Source: Clostridiales bacterium (GTDB taxonomy: Bacteria; Bacillota; Clostridia; Acetivibrionales; RGIG10202). From it: DNA of 64,000 bases. The DNA is taken from positions 1 to 64,000 of the forward strand of contig JAGCXC010000046.1 of NCBI GenBank assembly GCA_017961515.1, in the 5' to 3' direction. The notes under the pieces were generated by a model. The model saw nothing but the letters and a program-made list of their open reading frames with translations, was not told the origin of the DNA and did not search any database. The translations under genes and the position numbers were made by a program. This document shows, piece after piece, positions 53,755 through 64,000 of this stretch; position 1 is the first letter of the stretch; every line of letters starts with the position of its first letter.

Positions 53755-56397
53755 ATGCAAAAATTAGGGTTAAATGAGATAAGAGAAAAGTATCTAAAGT
53801 TTTTTGAATCAAAGGGACACTTAAGACTTCCAAGTTTTTCGCTAGTTCCAGTAAATGATACTAGTCTTTTGCTGATAAATTCGGGTATGGCACCACTAAA
53901 ACCCTACTTTGTTGGCAAAGAGGTACCGCCCAAAAAAAGAGTTACTACATGTCAGAAGTGTATACGTACGCCAGATATCGATAACGTAGGTAAGACTGCG
54001 AGACATGGTACATTTTTTGAAATGCTAGGGAATTTTTCTTTTGGAGATTATTTTAAAAAGGAAGCTACATCGTGGGCATGGGAGTTTATAACAAAGGAAT
54101 TACAGCTGCCAGTTGATAGATTGTGGGTATCGATATATGAAGAGGATGACGATGCGCTTGATATATGGGTTAATCATGTGGGAGTTCCTAAAGAGAGAAT
54201 TGTAAGGATGGGCAAGGACGATAATTTCTGGGAGATAGGGACAGGTCCATGTGGCCCGTGTTCGGAAATTTATTTTGATTTAGGAGAAGAAAGAGGCTGT
54301 CATAAGAAGGATTGTAAAGTTGGATGTGACTGCGACAGATACATAGAATTTTGGAATTTGGTGTTCACACAATTTAACAAAACAGATGATGGAGAGTATA
54401 AAAAATTAGATCATCCAAACATAGACACAGGTATGGGCCTTGAAAGATTGGCATGTATAATGCAAGGTGTAAATAATTTGTTTGAGGTAGATACAGTAAG
54501 AAATATACTAGATGCTGTGTGCAAGAGAGCCGGGGTATCATATGAAAAAGATGCAAAGACAGATGTATCAATACGAGTGATAACTGACCATATAAGAAGC
54601 ACAGTTATGCTTATATCTGACGGAGTGTTGCCATCTAATGAGGGAAGAGGATACGTGTTAAGAAGGCTAATAAGAAGAGCGGCAAGACACGGTAAATTGC
54701 TTGGTATAAAGGAGTCTTTTTTGGCGGATATAGCTGACGTTGTAATAAATGAATCTAAAGGAGCATATAGACAATTAGAAGAGAACAGAAGTTATATAAA
54801 AAAGATTATAAATACAGAGGAAGGAAAGTTTCAGCAGACTATAGAACAAGGGATAGTAATTCTTAATGAATATATGAAAGAGTTAGATGACACCAAAAGA
54901 AAGATATTAGACGGGGATAAGGTATTTAAGTTACATGATACATATGGTTTCCCAGTAGATTTAACACGAGAGATACTAGAAGAGCGTGGGTTTGATTTAG
55001 ATGAGGATGCATTCAAAGAGAGTATGCAAAAGCAAAAAGATTTGGCAAGAAAGGGAGCAAAGGATAAAGAAAGCGCGGCATGGAGTGAGAGTATATACCA
55101 AAGCTTAGACAAAAACATAAAGACCAAGTTTACTGGATATGATACATTAGAAGATGAGGGACGAGTGTTATATATTGTTAGAGATGGTAAATTATGCGAT
55201 GTAGCACAAGAAGGAGATAGAGTGTCAGTTATATTAGATAGAACTCCTTTTTATGCACAAAGTGGAGGCCAAGTAGCTGATATTGGATATATGAGTACAA
55301 AAGATACTTTGATTTTTGTACGTGATGTACAAAAAATTGCAGACGGGAAATTTGTGCATGAGTGTGTAGTGGAAAAAGGTATAGTAAATATAAATGATAA
55401 TATGAAGCTTAGTGTGCAAAAGGATCGTAGAGAAAATATAGCAAAAAACCATACAACCACACATTTGTTGCAAAAAGCACTAAAAAATGTATTAGGCGAT
55501 CATGTAAGCCAAGCAGGGTCAAGCGTGGACGATAATAGATTGAGGTTTGACTTTACACATTTTGAACAAATGATAGATGAAGAGTTAAGTAGAGTAGAGC
55601 GGGAAGTAAATGAAAAGATATTAGAAGATTTGCCAGTAGAGATAAAAGAAATGAATATAGCAGAAGCAAAAAAAATGGGAGCAACTGCATTATTTGATGA
55701 AAAGTATGGTGATGTGGTAAGAGTAGTACAAATAGGAGACTATAGTATGGAGTTGTGTGGCGGTACACATATATCATCTACAATAAAGGCGGGGCTTATG
55801 AAAATAGTGTCACAAACAGGAGTTGCAGCTGGAGTACGAAGGATAGAAGCAGTGACTGGATTAGGTGCAATGTCTTATTATAGAGAAGTAGAAGCTAAGT
55901 TGGAGAGCATAGCAAAAGCATTAAAGACGGATGTTAATGAAAGTGTGAAAAAGGTCGAATCTACATTGGAAGCATTAAAAGAGGCTAATCGTGAGGTGGA
56001 TAGACTAAAAACTAAACTAATGGAGAACTCGTTAGAGGATATTGTTAAGAAAAGTGTAACTGTCTTGGGAGTACCACTTATAGTGAAGCGATTTTCTGAT
56101 GTTGATGCAAATGCGCTAAGGAATTTGTCAGATATGATAAGAGATAAAATGGGTAGTGTTGTTTCGGTACTAGCAGGAGTAAATGACAGTAAGATTGTAT
56201 ATGTCGCATCGTGCACAAAAGATTTAGTGGAAAAGGGTGTGCATGCAGGGAATATACTAAAAGAAATATCTAAGAAGACTCGTGGAGGAGGTGGAGGAAG
56301 ACCGGATTTGGCACAAGCAGGAGGTATAGATGTAGATAAACTAGATAGCGCGTTAGACAGTGTTCCTAGTGTACTTAAGGCGCAAATTGAAAAGTAG
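53755..56397 (+). CDS. alaS: Alanyl-tRNA synthetase
   Basis: Class II enzyme that charges tRNA-Ala and edits mis-charged Ser/Gly. The 880-residue product is full length: catalytic domain with FFESKGHLRLPSFSLVP, LLINSGMAPLKPYF, CQKCIRTPDIDNVG, HGTFFEMLGNFSFGDYF and DTGMGLERLA; editing domain with HTTTHLLQKAL and the zinc-binding CGGTHIS; and the C-terminal C-Ala domain with the Gly-rich GGGGGRPDLAQAGG. GGAG site before the ATG. It is followed by a HIT-family gene, 28 bases downstream. Confidence 0.98.
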   Translation: MQKLGLNEIREKYLKFFESKGHLRLPSFSLVPVNDTSLLLINSGMAPLKPYFVGKEVPPKKRVTTCQKCIRTPDIDNVGKTARHGTFFEMLGNFSFGDYFKKEATSWAWEFITKELQLPVDRLWVSIYEEDDDALDIWVNHVGVPKERIVRMGKDDNFWEIGTGPCGPCSEIYFDLGEERGCHKKDCKVGCDCDRYIEFWNLVFTQFNKTDDGEYKKLDHPNIDTGMGLERLACIMQGVNNLFEVDTVRNILDAVCKRAGVSYEKDAKTDVSIRVITDHIRSTVMLISDGVLPSNEGRGYVLRRLIRRAARHGKLLGIKESFLADIADVVINESKGAYRQLEENRSYIKKIINTEEGKFQQTIEQGIVILNEYMKELDDTKRKILDGDKVFKLHDTYGFPVDLTREILEERGFDLDEDAFKESMQKQKDLARKGAKDKESAAWSESIYQSLDKNIKTKFTGYDTLEDEGRVLYIVRDGKLCDVAQEGDRVSVILDRTPFYAQSGGQVADIGYMSTKDTLIFVRDVQKIADGKFVHECVVEKGIVNINDNMKLSVQKDRRENIAKNHTTTHLLQKALKNVLGDHVSQAGSSVDDNRLRFDFTHFEQMIDEELSRVEREVNEKILEDLPVEIKEMNIAEAKKMGATALFDEKYGDVVRVVQIGDYSMELCGGTHISSTIKAGLMKIVSQTGVAAGVRRIEAVTGLGAMSYYREVEAKLESIAKALKTDVNESVKKVESTLEALKEANREVDRLKTKLMENSLEDIVKKSVTVLGVPLIVKRFSDVDANALRNLSDMIRDKMGSVVSVLAGVNDSKIVYVASCTKDLVEKGVHAGNILKEISKKTRGGGGGRPDLAQAGGIDVDKLDSALDSVPSVLKAQIEK

Positions 56398-56425
56398 ATA
56401 AGAAAAAAGAGGAGGCAGTTTTGAA

Positions 56426-56764
56426 ATGTGTTTGTTTTGTGATATAGTAGCAAAAAAAATACCAGCAGAAATTGTGTATGAGGATCGTGATGTTGTGGCA
56501 TTTAAGGATATAAATCCACAGGCATCGGTTCATGTGCTTTTAGTTCCTAAAATTCATATGGATACTATAAGAGAAATATCAGAGGAAAATTCTCATTTGA
56601 TATTTAAAGTACACGAAGCGGCAAAAGAAGTAGCAAAAAGGCTAGGAATATATAATAAGGGATATAGATTAATAGTTAATTGTGGAGAAGATGCAGGACA
56701 AACGGTAATGCATGTGCATTATCATCTGCTAGGAGGAGAGAAATTAGGAGAGAAAATAGTGTGA
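56426..56764 (+). CDS. hinT: HIT-family nucleotide hydrolase (HinT-like)
   Basis: Histidine-triad protein that hydrolyses adenosine phosphoramidates and probably aminoacyl-adenylates. The 112-residue product has CLFCDIVAKKIPAEIVYED, FKDINPQASVHVLLVPK and the catalytic triad MHVHYHLLGGEKLG (HxHxH). Length is typical. The position behind alaS suits the idea that HinT clears adenylates released by synthetases, but this is inference. AGAGGAGG site. Confidence 0.95.
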   Translation: MCLFCDIVAKKIPAEIVYEDRDVVAFKDINPQASVHVLLVPKIHMDTIREISEENSHLIFKVHEAAKEVAKRLGIYNKGYRLIVNCGEDAGQTVMHVHYHLLGGEKLGEKIV

Positions 56765-56793
56765 TAAAGTAGATAATAATTGGATTTGATGTA

Positions 56794-56823
56794 TTGACAC
56801 TATAGAATATATTAATATATAAT
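56794..56823 (+). promoter_or_regulatory. Promoter of rpsU-yqeY
   Basis: Perfect TTGACA (56794-56799), 18-base spacer, TATAAT (56818-56823). The leader of about 85 bases contains a small hairpin GCAT/ATGC and a dyad ATTGT-gagc-ACAAT (56877-56890). Confidence 0.75.
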
Positions 56824-56916
56824 AGGATGTGTGCTAAATGAATAATTCCCATAATTACCCAAAGCATGAGAATGCTATTGTGAGCACAATTGTTATATTG
56901 GAGGGGAGGGGAAATA

Positions 56917-57105
56917 ATGGCGGGAACAGAGACTAAGGTAAAAGAAAATGAAACTATAGATAGTGCCTTAAGGAGATTCAAGAGACTGTGTGCAAGAGCT
57001 GGTACAATGTCTGAATTAAGAAGAAGAGTACACTATGAGAAGCCTAGTGTAAGAAAAAAGAAAAAGGCAGAAGCAGCAAGAAAAAGGAAGTTTAAGAGAA
57101 ACTAA
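56917..57105 (+). CDS. rpsU: 30S ribosomal protein S21
   Basis: Small-subunit protein needed for initiation on natural mRNAs. I choose ATG 56917 (62 aa, [20 protein letters not shown]) behind GAGGGGAGGGG; an upstream in-frame ATG at 56890 would place the ribosome binding site inside the gene. Family motifs: [34 protein letters not shown] and a basic tail. Precedes yqeY, the standard rpsU-yqeY order of Firmicutes. Confidence 0.96.
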   Translation: MAGTETKVKENETIDSALRRFKRLCARAGTMSELRRRVHYEKPSVRKKKKAEAARKRKFKRN

Positions 57106-57161
57106 TATTTAAGGGGAGTACATAGAGTATTTTCCGATCAAGAGGAGGTAGGTTTTAGGCA

Positions 57162-57608
57162 ATGGCTTTAAAAGAAAGACTTCTTGACGACATGAAGAGT
57201 GCAATGAAAGATAAAAATATTGTACGCAAAAATACAGTACAGATGGTAAGGACAGCGATTCTTCAAGTAGAAAAAGATAAGAAAATAGTACTTGATGACG
57301 AAGGGGTTATGGATGTCATAGCCAAAGAGCTAAAAAGCAGGAAAGATTCTTTACCAGAGTACGAGAAGAGTGGAAGAGAAGACTTAATTGATAATTTAAA
57401 GAAAGAAATAGATATATTATTAGAGTACATGCCTAAGCAATTATCACGAGAGGAATTATATGATATTGTGAAAGGCGAAATAGAGGTGTGTGGCGCGGTA
57501 TCAATGAAAGATATAGGAAAAGTCATGCAGCTAGTACTTCCAAAAGTAAAGGGCAGAGCTCAAGGAAAAGAAATAAATGAGATTGTAAAAGAGATCCTTG
57601 GCTGTTGA
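57162..57608 (+). CDS. yqeY: GatB/YqeY domain protein
   Basis: The 148-residue protein is the stand-alone YqeY family, related to the tail domain of GatB (tRNA-dependent amidotransferase). Motifs: LKERLLDDMKSAMKDKNIVRKNTVQMVRTAI (in parts), EYEKSGREDLIDNLKKEIDIL, LEYMPKQLS and IGKVMQLVLPKVKGRAQGKEIN. The family binds tRNA-like substrates in theory, but its cellular role is not established. GAGGAGG site, 56 bases after rpsU, followed by a strong terminator. Confidence 0.94.
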   Translation: MALKERLLDDMKSAMKDKNIVRKNTVQMVRTAILQVEKDKKIVLDDEGVMDVIAKELKSRKDSLPEYEKSGREDLIDNLKKEIDILLEYMPKQLSREELYDIVKGEIEVCGAVSMKDIGKVMQLVLPKVKGRAQGKEINEIVKEILGC

Positions 57609-57614
57609 GAAGAG

Positions 57615-57653
57615 CATCCCATCTTAGGAAAAGATGGGGTGTTATTTTTTTTT
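57615..57653 (+). terminator. Intrinsic terminator of rpsU-yqeY
   Basis: An 11-bp stem CATCCCATCTT/AAGATGGGGTG (57615-57625 with 57631-57641, one wobble), 5-base loop, then TTATTTTTTTTTT. Confidence 0.92.
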
Positions 57654-57737
57654 ATGGTTAAAAGTGGGAAGGAATAGATACTTGTAGAAAATTACAACTT
57701 TTTTTTGAAAAAATTTTTACAAATTTTAAAAAAGAGG

Positions 57738-57766
57738 TTGCAATTATATTCCAATAAATATAAAAT
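57738..57766 (+). promoter_or_regulatory. Promoter of the pgk-tpiA-gpmI operon
   Basis: TTGCAA (57738-57743), 17-base spacer, TAAAAT (57761-57766). The expected start near 57773 gives a leader of about 55 bases. An upstream dyad TTGTA/TACAA lies near 57681-57705. Confidence 0.55.
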
Positions 57767-57828
57767 ATAGGATGCAAGAAGAAATGACATTGAAGCAAAA
57801 AGACAAAGTATTTTGGGAGCGTGATGAG

Positions 57829-59016
57829 ATGTTTAATAAAAAGACAGTAAGAGATATTGATGTAAAAAACAAGAAGGTCATAGTAAGAGTAGATTTTAAT
57901 GTGCCGCTAGACGAGAATGGCAACATAACAGATGATAAGAGAATTGTTGGAGCATTGCCAACTATAAAATATCTAATCGATAATGGCGCAAAAACTATAT
58001 TGGTATCTCACTTAGGAAGACCTAAGGATGGATTTGAAGACAAGTTTAGTATGAGACCTGCAAGAGATAGATTGTCGAAGTTATTAGGCATAGAAGTAGT
58101 TCTTGCAAAAGATGTAATAGGGGAAGATGCAAAGAAGAAGGCTAGTGAACTTAAAGCAGGAGAAGTTTTAATGCTAGAGAATGTTAGATTTCATAAAGAA
58201 GAAACAAAGAATGATCCAGCATTTGCAAAGAGCCTATCTGAGCTTGCAGAGATTTATGTAAATGATGCGTTTGGTACAGCACATAGAGCGCATGCATCTA
58301 CAGCGGGTTTGGCAGACTATTTGCCGGCTGTTTGTGGTTTTTTAATAGAAAAAGAAATTCAGTTTATGGGAAAAGCTTTAGAAAATCCACAAAGACCATT
58401 TGTAGCAATACTTGGAGGATCTAAAGTGTCGGATAAAATAGGAGTTATAGAGAATCTTTTAGACAAAGTAGATTCACTAATTATAGGCGGAGGAATGGCA
58501 TATACATTTTTAAAGGCTATGGGTTATCCTATTGGAGGATCGATTTGTGAAGATGATAAGTTAGATTTAGCAAAATCAATTATGAAAAGAGCAAAAGAAG
58601 CCAATGTTAAGTTGCTACTTCCTGTAGAGAATGTTGTAGCAAAGGAATTCAAAAATGATACAGAGTACAAAACAGTTAAATCGGACTCAATCGAAAGTGA
58701 TTGGAGCGGGATGGATATAGGAGCAGAAACGATTAAGTTATTCACAGAGGAAATAAAGAATGCAAAAACTATAGTTTGGAATGGACCAATGGGTGTATTT
58801 GAGTTCCCTAATTTTGCGGTAGGAACAAAAGCTATAGCAAAAGCAGTAGCAGAGTCAGGAGCAGTGTCAATTGTAGGTGGAGGAGATTCTGCAGCAGCAG
58901 TAGAACAGCTAGGATATGCAGATAAAATTACGCATATTTCAACAGGTGGTGGAGCGTCACTAGAATTTTTGGAAGGTAAAGTATTACCAGGAATAGATGT
59001 ATTAATGGACAAATAA
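57829..59016 (+). CDS. pgk: Phosphoglycerate kinase
   Basis: Glycolytic enzyme that makes ATP from 1,3-bisphosphoglycerate. ATG 57829 (395 aa, [13 protein letters not shown]) follows GGGAG and gives the family length; an in-frame ATG at 57772 would start at the transcription start. Motifs: [72 protein letters not shown] and the nucleotide loop [14 protein letters not shown]. First of a pgk-tpiA-gpmI unit; gap, its usual upstream neighbour, is absent here. Confidence 0.97.
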   Translation: MFNKKTVRDIDVKNKKVIVRVDFNVPLDENGNITDDKRIVGALPTIKYLIDNGAKTILVSHLGRPKDGFEDKFSMRPARDRLSKLLGIEVVLAKDVIGEDAKKKASELKAGEVLMLENVRFHKEETKNDPAFAKSLSELAEIYVNDAFGTAHRAHASTAGLADYLPAVCGFLIEKEIQFMGKALENPQRPFVAILGGSKVSDKIGVIENLLDKVDSLIIGGGMAYTFLKAMGYPIGGSICEDDKLDLAKSIMKRAKEANVKLLLPVENVVAKEFKNDTEYKTVKSDSIESDWSGMDIGAETIKLFTEEIKNAKTIVWNGPMGVFEFPNFAVGTKAIAKAVAESGAVSIVGGGDSAAAVEQLGYADKITHISTGGGASLEFLEGKVLPGIDVLMDK

Positions 59017-59036
59017 GATTTGGAGGAATATAAAAG

Positions 59037-59792
59037 ATGAGTAGAAGTGTTATAGCTGCGGGAAATTGGAAAATGAATAAACTTCCTAGTGAAGCGTGCG
59101 AGTTTGTAAAAGAGTTGAAAAATAGAGTAGCGGATGTGGATACACAAGTTATAATTGCTGTACCTTATGTGGCATTGGCGAAAGTAGTTGAAATAGCAAA
59201 AGGAACCAATATAAAGGTTGCAGCACAGAATATGCATTGGGAAGATAAAGGTGCGTATACAGGAGAAGTGTCAGCTAATATGTTAAAGGACATAGGAGTA
59301 AACTATGTAATCATAGGACATTCAGAAAGAAGACAATATTTTAATGAGACAGATGAGACAGTTAATAAAAAAGTATTAAAGGCAGTAGAGACTGGTATTA
59401 AGCCTATAATATGCGTAGGTGAGTCATTGCAACAAAGAGAGCAAGGTGTAACAAAAGATTTGGTACGTTATCAAGTTAAGATAGCTTTACTTGGATTAAC
59501 AAAAGAGCAAGTAAGTGATGTAATTATAGCATATGAACCAATTTGGGCGATTGGTACAGGAAAGACTGCAACGAAAGAGCAAGCCAATGAGGTTTGTGCA
59601 ATAATAAGAGATACAGTATGCGAGCTTTATGGCAAGGATGTAGCAGATAAAATTCATATTCAATATGGTGGAAGCGTAAATACAAAAACAGCAAAAGAGT
59701 TGTTTGAGATGTCAGATATAGATGGTGGATTAATTGGTGGTGCAAGCCTTAAGTTGGATGATTTTGAACAAATAGCTAAGTACAATAAATAA
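59037..59792 (+). CDS. tpiA: Triosephosphate isomerase
   Basis: Interconverts dihydroxyacetone phosphate and glyceraldehyde-3-phosphate. The 251-residue barrel has the catalytic Lys (AGNWKMNK), electrophile His ([12 protein letters not shown]), catalytic Glu ([15 protein letters not shown]) and the phosphate loop ([12 protein letters not shown] and LIGGASLK). GGAGG site, 20 bases after pgk. Confidence 0.98.
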   Translation: MSRSVIAAGNWKMNKLPSEACEFVKELKNRVADVDTQVIIAVPYVALAKVVEIAKGTNIKVAAQNMHWEDKGAYTGEVSANMLKDIGVNYVIIGHSERRQYFNETDETVNKKVLKAVETGIKPIICVGESLQQREQGVTKDLVRYQVKIALLGLTKEQVSDVIIAYEPIWAIGTGKTATKEQANEVCAIIRDTVCELYGKDVADKIHIQYGGSVNTKTAKELFEMSDIDGGLIGGASLKLDDFEQIAKYNK

Positions 59793-59824
59793 TATAAACA
59801 TAGAATAGAGAAGAAGGTGAAGTA

Positions 59825-61357
59825 ATGAGACCAAAAATGACCGCATTGATTATACTAGATGGATATGGAATTAATCCTAAAAAAGAGGGCAATGCTGTGG
59901 TAAACGCTAATAAGACCAATTTAGATAAAATTTTTACAGAGAATCCTACTACTACGATAAAAACTAGTGGGTTAGATGTGGGTTTACCAAAAGGTCAGAT
60001 GGGTAATTCGGAAGTTGGACATACCAATATAGGCGCAGGTAGAATTGTTTATCAGGAATTAACAAGAATAACTAAGTCTATAGAGGATGGGGATTTTTTT
60101 GATAAAGAGGAATTTAAGAAGGCTATAGATAATTGTAAGAAAAATAATTCTAAGCTACACATATATGGATTGTTGTCAGACGGAGGTGTGCATAGCCATA
60201 TAACTCATTTATATGGATTGTTGGAACTGGCAAAAAAAGAGGGTTTAGATAAGGTTTATGTACATTGCTTTTTAGATGGAAGAGATACACCACCAGCTAG
60301 TGGAAAAGGTTATGTAGAGGCTCTTGAAAACAAGATGCAGGAATTGGGTGTAGGAAGGATTGCTACGGTTTCGGGAAGATTTTATGCTATGGATAGAGAC
60401 AATAGATGGGAGAGAGTAGTGCTTGCATATGATGCCATGGTTTTAGGAAAAGGATATCAGGTAGAAAGTGCTATTGCTGCAGTAGAGGAATCATATAAAA
60501 GGGAAGAGTATGATGAATTTGTTAAGCCAACTGTTGTTATGGAAGACGGACATCCTGTGGCAAAAATAGAAAATAACGACTCTATAATTTTTTATAACTA
60601 CAGACCAGATAGAGCAAGAGAAATAACAAGAGCATTTGTTGACGAGGGATTTAGTGGATTTGATAGAGCAAATGGATATTTTAAGGTTTGTTATGTTTGT
60701 ATGACCCAATATGATAATACAATGCCTAATGTTGAAGTGGCGTTTAAGCCACAGGTGCTTAAAAATACATTCGGAGAGTATATAAGTGATTTGGGGTATA
60801 GACAACTAAGAATTGCTGAGACAGAAAAATATGCGCATGTTACATTTTTCTTCAACGGTGGAGTAGAGAAGGAATATAAGGGAGAAGATAGAGTTTTAGT
60901 GCCATCACCTAAAGTTGCTACATACGATTTAAAGCCAGAAATGAGTGCTTATGAGGTCGCGGATAAAGCAGTGGATAGGATAAAGTCAGGTAAGTATGAT
61001 GTTATGATATTAAATTTTGCAAATCCTGATATGGTAGGTCATACAGGAGTATTCGATGCTGCAGTAAAAGCAATAGAGGCGGTGGATGTGTGCGTTAAAA
61101 AAGTAGTTGATGCAATAATTGCTGAAGGTGGAGTGGCCTTAATAACAGCAGATCATGGTAATGCTGAACAGATGATAGATTATGATACAGGAAAACCGTT
61201 TACATCGCATACAACGTATGATGTGCCACTTGCGTTGGTGGGGATGAAGAATGTTAGGTTAACCGATGGCAGATTAAGTGATATAGCACCTACTATGCTC
61301 CAAATAATGGAGATTGACGTACCGCAAGAGATGACAGGGAAAAGTTTGCTTGCGTAG
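59825..61357 (+). CDS. gpmI: 2,3-bisphosphoglycerate-independent phosphoglycerate mutase
   Basis: Manganese-dependent mutase converting 3- to 2-phosphoglycerate through a phosphoserine. The 510-residue product has [12 protein letters not shown] (metal site), [13 protein letters not shown] with the phosphorylated Ser, [42 protein letters not shown] and [10 protein letters not shown] (metal ligands). Full family length. GAAGGTGA site, 32 bases after tpiA. A 14-bp hairpin begins 8 bases after the stop. Confidence 0.97.
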   Translation: MRPKMTALIILDGYGINPKKEGNAVVNANKTNLDKIFTENPTTTIKTSGLDVGLPKGQMGNSEVGHTNIGAGRIVYQELTRITKSIEDGDFFDKEEFKKAIDNCKKNNSKLHIYGLLSDGGVHSHITHLYGLLELAKKEGLDKVYVHCFLDGRDTPPASGKGYVEALENKMQELGVGRIATVSGRFYAMDRDNRWERVVLAYDAMVLGKGYQVESAIAAVEESYKREEYDEFVKPTVVMEDGHPVAKIENNDSIIFYNYRPDRAREITRAFVDEGFSGFDRANGYFKVCYVCMTQYDNTMPNVEVAFKPQVLKNTFGEYISDLGYRQLRIAETEKYAHVTFFFNGGVEKEYKGEDRVLVPSPKVATYDLKPEMSAYEVADKAVDRIKSGKYDVMILNFANPDMVGHTGVFDAAVKAIEAVDVCVKKVVDAIIAEGGVALITADHGNAEQMIDYDTGKPFTSHTTYDVPLALVGMKNVRLTDGRLSDIAPTMLQIMEIDVPQEMTGKSLLA

Positions 61358-61365
61358 AAAAAAAT

Positions 61366-61415
61366 CACATAAATTGCAAAAATATATTGCAATTTATGTG
61401 GGATAGTTATATAAT
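61366..61415 (+). promoter_or_regulatory. Perfect 14-bp hairpin overlapping the eno promoter
   Basis: CACATAAATTGCAA (61366-61379) and its exact complement (61387-61400) flank a 7-base loop. The second arm starts with TTGCAA (61387-61392), which with TATAAT (61410-61415, 17-base spacer) makes the likely eno promoter. No T-run follows the stem, so it is not a classic terminator; it may be an operator or a 3' end structure of the gpmI mRNA. Confidence 0.65.
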
Positions 61416-61495
61416 ATGGACTGAAGTTGAGACAAAGGATTGAATTATATTTTAGTAAGGAAGCCAAATGAATAGATTGAAGGGAGAAGCTTTAA

Positions 61496-62794
<1,299 letters not shown>

Positions 62795-62960
62795 AACGAG
62801 AGGAAAATATAATTTAGATGTTATTTGTTTTGAATAGATAGTGTGCAGTAAGAGCTTTTATATAGTTGTTTAGGGATAGTCTTGCGTTCAGTGATTTCGT
62901 TTAAGAGGGGGATGTGAGGCTATCTTGTTTTGTGCCTATAATGAAGTTTATAGAAAAGTA

Positions 62961-62996
62961 TGAAGATGATATAAAAATTAGTACTTCACTTTTTTT
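62961..62996 (+). terminator. Weak terminator after eno
   Basis: A 5-bp stem TGAAG/CTTCA (62961-62965 with 62984-62988) with an 18-base loop, then C and seven T; a longer-range TGAAGT/ACTTCA pairing (62942-62947) is also possible. The 146 bases before it hold one more imperfect stem (GATAGTC with GGCTATC). Confidence 0.45.
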
Positions 62997-63013
62997 ATAG
63001 ATGGTGGTACAAT
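62985..63013 (+). promoter_or_regulatory. Promoter of the ECF folate transporter genes
   Basis: TTCACT (62985-62990), 17-base spacer and extended -10 TGG-TACAAT (hexamer 63008-63013). The leader is only about 35 bases, too short for a folate riboswitch. Confidence 0.5.
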
Positions 63014-63053
63014 TATAGAAAAGGGAGGTTTTGGAGTAAAGAAGGGATAGTAT

Positions 63054-63638
63054 ATGGGGAAGATAAAGAAAGTATTAATAAGTTCATTTTTGTTGGTTAG
63101 TTGCATAGTAGTAGAGAGGTTGATGTCTATTAGGTTACCATTCATATCGATTGGGTTCAAATTTATACCTTTCATGTTTTCAGCCATGTTGTTAGGCACA
63201 AAGTATGCAACGGTTATAGGAGTGACAAGTGATATAATAGGTAGACTTATGTTTCCTATGTCGTATTTTTTCCCGGGTTTTACATTAAGTGCGGGTATTA
63301 CTGGGTATTTGTATGGCAAATTTTTGTACACGGATGGTAAGATAGAAGCAAATAAAAAGTTTCTGACAAGACTTATATTATGTGTTATAATAGTAACGCT
63401 TGTGGTTAATGTTGGATTGAATACGTTGTGGATAACGTATATTACTGACAAAGCGTCAAGAGTAATTTTACCTATTAGATTTTTAAAGCAAATAATTATG
63501 GTGCCAGTAGAAATTATGGTTATGTATATATTAACTGATAGGATGCAGTCTAGCATAAATATGTATACTAATAAAGTGCATTCTAGTATAAATGGATATA
63601 AGGGGATTATGAACAATGATTTGTTTGAAAAATGTTAG
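63054..63638 (+). CDS. folT: Folate-family ECF transporter S component
   Basis: Membrane substrate-binding subunit of an energy-coupling-factor vitamin transporter. The 194-residue product has six hydrophobic segments (about 7-25, 35-55, 57-75, 80-98, 104-125, 145-168) and the marks of the folate S-component family: RLPFISIGFKFIPFMFSAML, GVTSDIIGRLMFP, FPGFTLSAGITGYLYG and NTLWITYITDKASRVILP with RFLKQIIMVPVE. The C-terminal 30 residues are hydrophilic and overlap the ATPase gene by 23 bases. Substrate is inferred from the family. Confidence 0.85.
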   Translation: MGKIKKVLISSFLLVSCIVVERLMSIRLPFISIGFKFIPFMFSAMLLGTKYATVIGVTSDIIGRLMFPMSYFFPGFTLSAGITGYLYGKFLYTDGKIEANKKFLTRLILCVIIVTLVVNVGLNTLWITYITDKASRVILPIRFLKQIIMVPVEIMVMYILTDRMQSSINMYTNKVHSSINGYKGIMNNDLFEKC

Positions 63639-64000
63639 TTTTGAGTATAAAAATGGGAATAAAGCATTAAAAGGTATAAACTTAGATGTCAATCAAGGAG
63701 AGATAGTTGTCGTTATAGGAAAAAACGGATCAGGTAAGAGTACATTGGGGAATGTTATATCAGGGATTTATAATTATAATGAAGGGGAAGTTAAGTTAGA
63801 TGATGAAGTTATAAAAAACAAGAAGTCTAAGAATCAGTTGCGTAGGAAAATAGGTATAGTATTTCAAAACCCAGATAATCAAATTATATTTAATAGAGTG
63901 TATGATGATATGTTTTTTATGTTAGATAATCTAGGACAAAACAAAGAAGAGATACCGAGTATAATAGAAGAAAGTTTGGACAGAGTTGGAATGAGGGATT
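63616..64000 (+). CDS. ecfA: Energy-coupling factor transporter ATPase EcfA, truncated by window edge
   Basis: ATP-binding cassette subunit that powers ECF vitamin uptake. ATG 63616 is 10 bases after AGGGG and inside folT. The visible 128 codons contain the A-loop region (ICLKNVSFEYKNG), Walker A VIGKNGSGKST and the Q-loop FQNPDNQIIFNRVYDD typical of EcfA (the FQNPDNQ motif). The rest lies outside. EcfA1 or EcfA2 cannot be told from this part. Confidence 0.92.
   Translation, partial: MICLKNVSFEYKNGNKALKGINLDVNQGEIVVVIGKNGSGKSTLGNVISGIYNYNEGEVKLDDEVIKNKKSKNQLRRKIGIVFQNPDNQIIFNRVYDDMFFMLDNLGQNKEEIPSIIEESLDRVGMRD

Noticed and set aside
56877-56890. lac-type operator before rpsU
   Set aside because: The 5-4-5 dyad ATTGT/ACAAT is short and expected by chance; it lies in a ribosomal protein leader with no link to sugar genes.
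63014-63053. Folate (THF) riboswitch before folT
   Set aside because: The leader behind the likely promoter is about 35 bases, too short, and no THF consensus is visible.

Overview
The window is AT-rich, low-GC, Gram-positive DNA whose gene order and protein families point to an anaerobic member of the Clostridia (Lachnospirales/Eubacteriales type). The evidence is the hrcA-grpE-dnaK-dnaJ-prmA-rsmE block, remA-gmk-rpoZ, a single-chain glycyl-tRNA synthetase, an infC-rpmI-rplT operon with a leader attenuator and a non-AUG infC start, a pgk-tpiA-gpmI-eno run, strong AGGAGG ribosome binding sites and TTGACA/TATAAT promoters. I cannot name the species.

Layout. 1-186 is the start of an Rpn-type nuclease/transposase gene that leaves the window. 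0.7-7.4 kb is the CIRCE-controlled heat-shock operon, then dnaJ (own promoter) with two methyltransferase genes. 7.4-11.4 kb is remA, gmk, rpoZ, glyQS, lspA and an rluD-type gene, convergent with rodA. 12.6-18.2 kb holds recD2, two structured non-coding stretches, infC-rpmI-rplT, a SpoU-type rRNA methyltransferase and an AlkD-like protein. 18.2-22.3 kb has aroF and ychF on the minus strand, divergent from htpG.

22.4-53.7 kb is mostly accessory. It holds two orphan helical/coiled-coil proteins, a multi-pass membrane protein with two C-terminal beta domains, tRNA-Leu(GAG), an AAA/ABC-type ATPase and topoisomerase III. Next comes a collinear 16-kb locus (30.1-46.1 kb): four consecutive TrbL/VirB6-like polytopic membrane proteins, a 2815-residue membrane-anchored repeat protein and a 372-residue single-pass protein with similar beta motifs. 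No VirB4 or VirD4 ATPase, relaxase or integrase lies beside them. This locus is the best candidate for an undescribed system; I read it as a cell-envelope assembly built from conjugation-type channel subunits. After rqcH come a degenerate ankyrin-like gene and two tandem 730-residue ankyrin-repeat paralogues with a near-identical 3' block.

53.7-64.0 kb returns to the core genome: alaS, a HIT protein, rpsU, yqeY, then pgk, tpiA, gpmI and eno (lower glycolysis without gap), and finally a folate-type ECF transporter S component overlapping a truncated EcfA ATPase.

Functional links: heat shock is probably controlled by HrcA on CIRCE, with dnaJ and htpG on separate promoters without CIRCE. Translation genes dominate the core blocks. 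The accessory middle is rich in membrane, coiled-coil and ankyrin proteins, suggesting envelope biology or host/microbe interaction.
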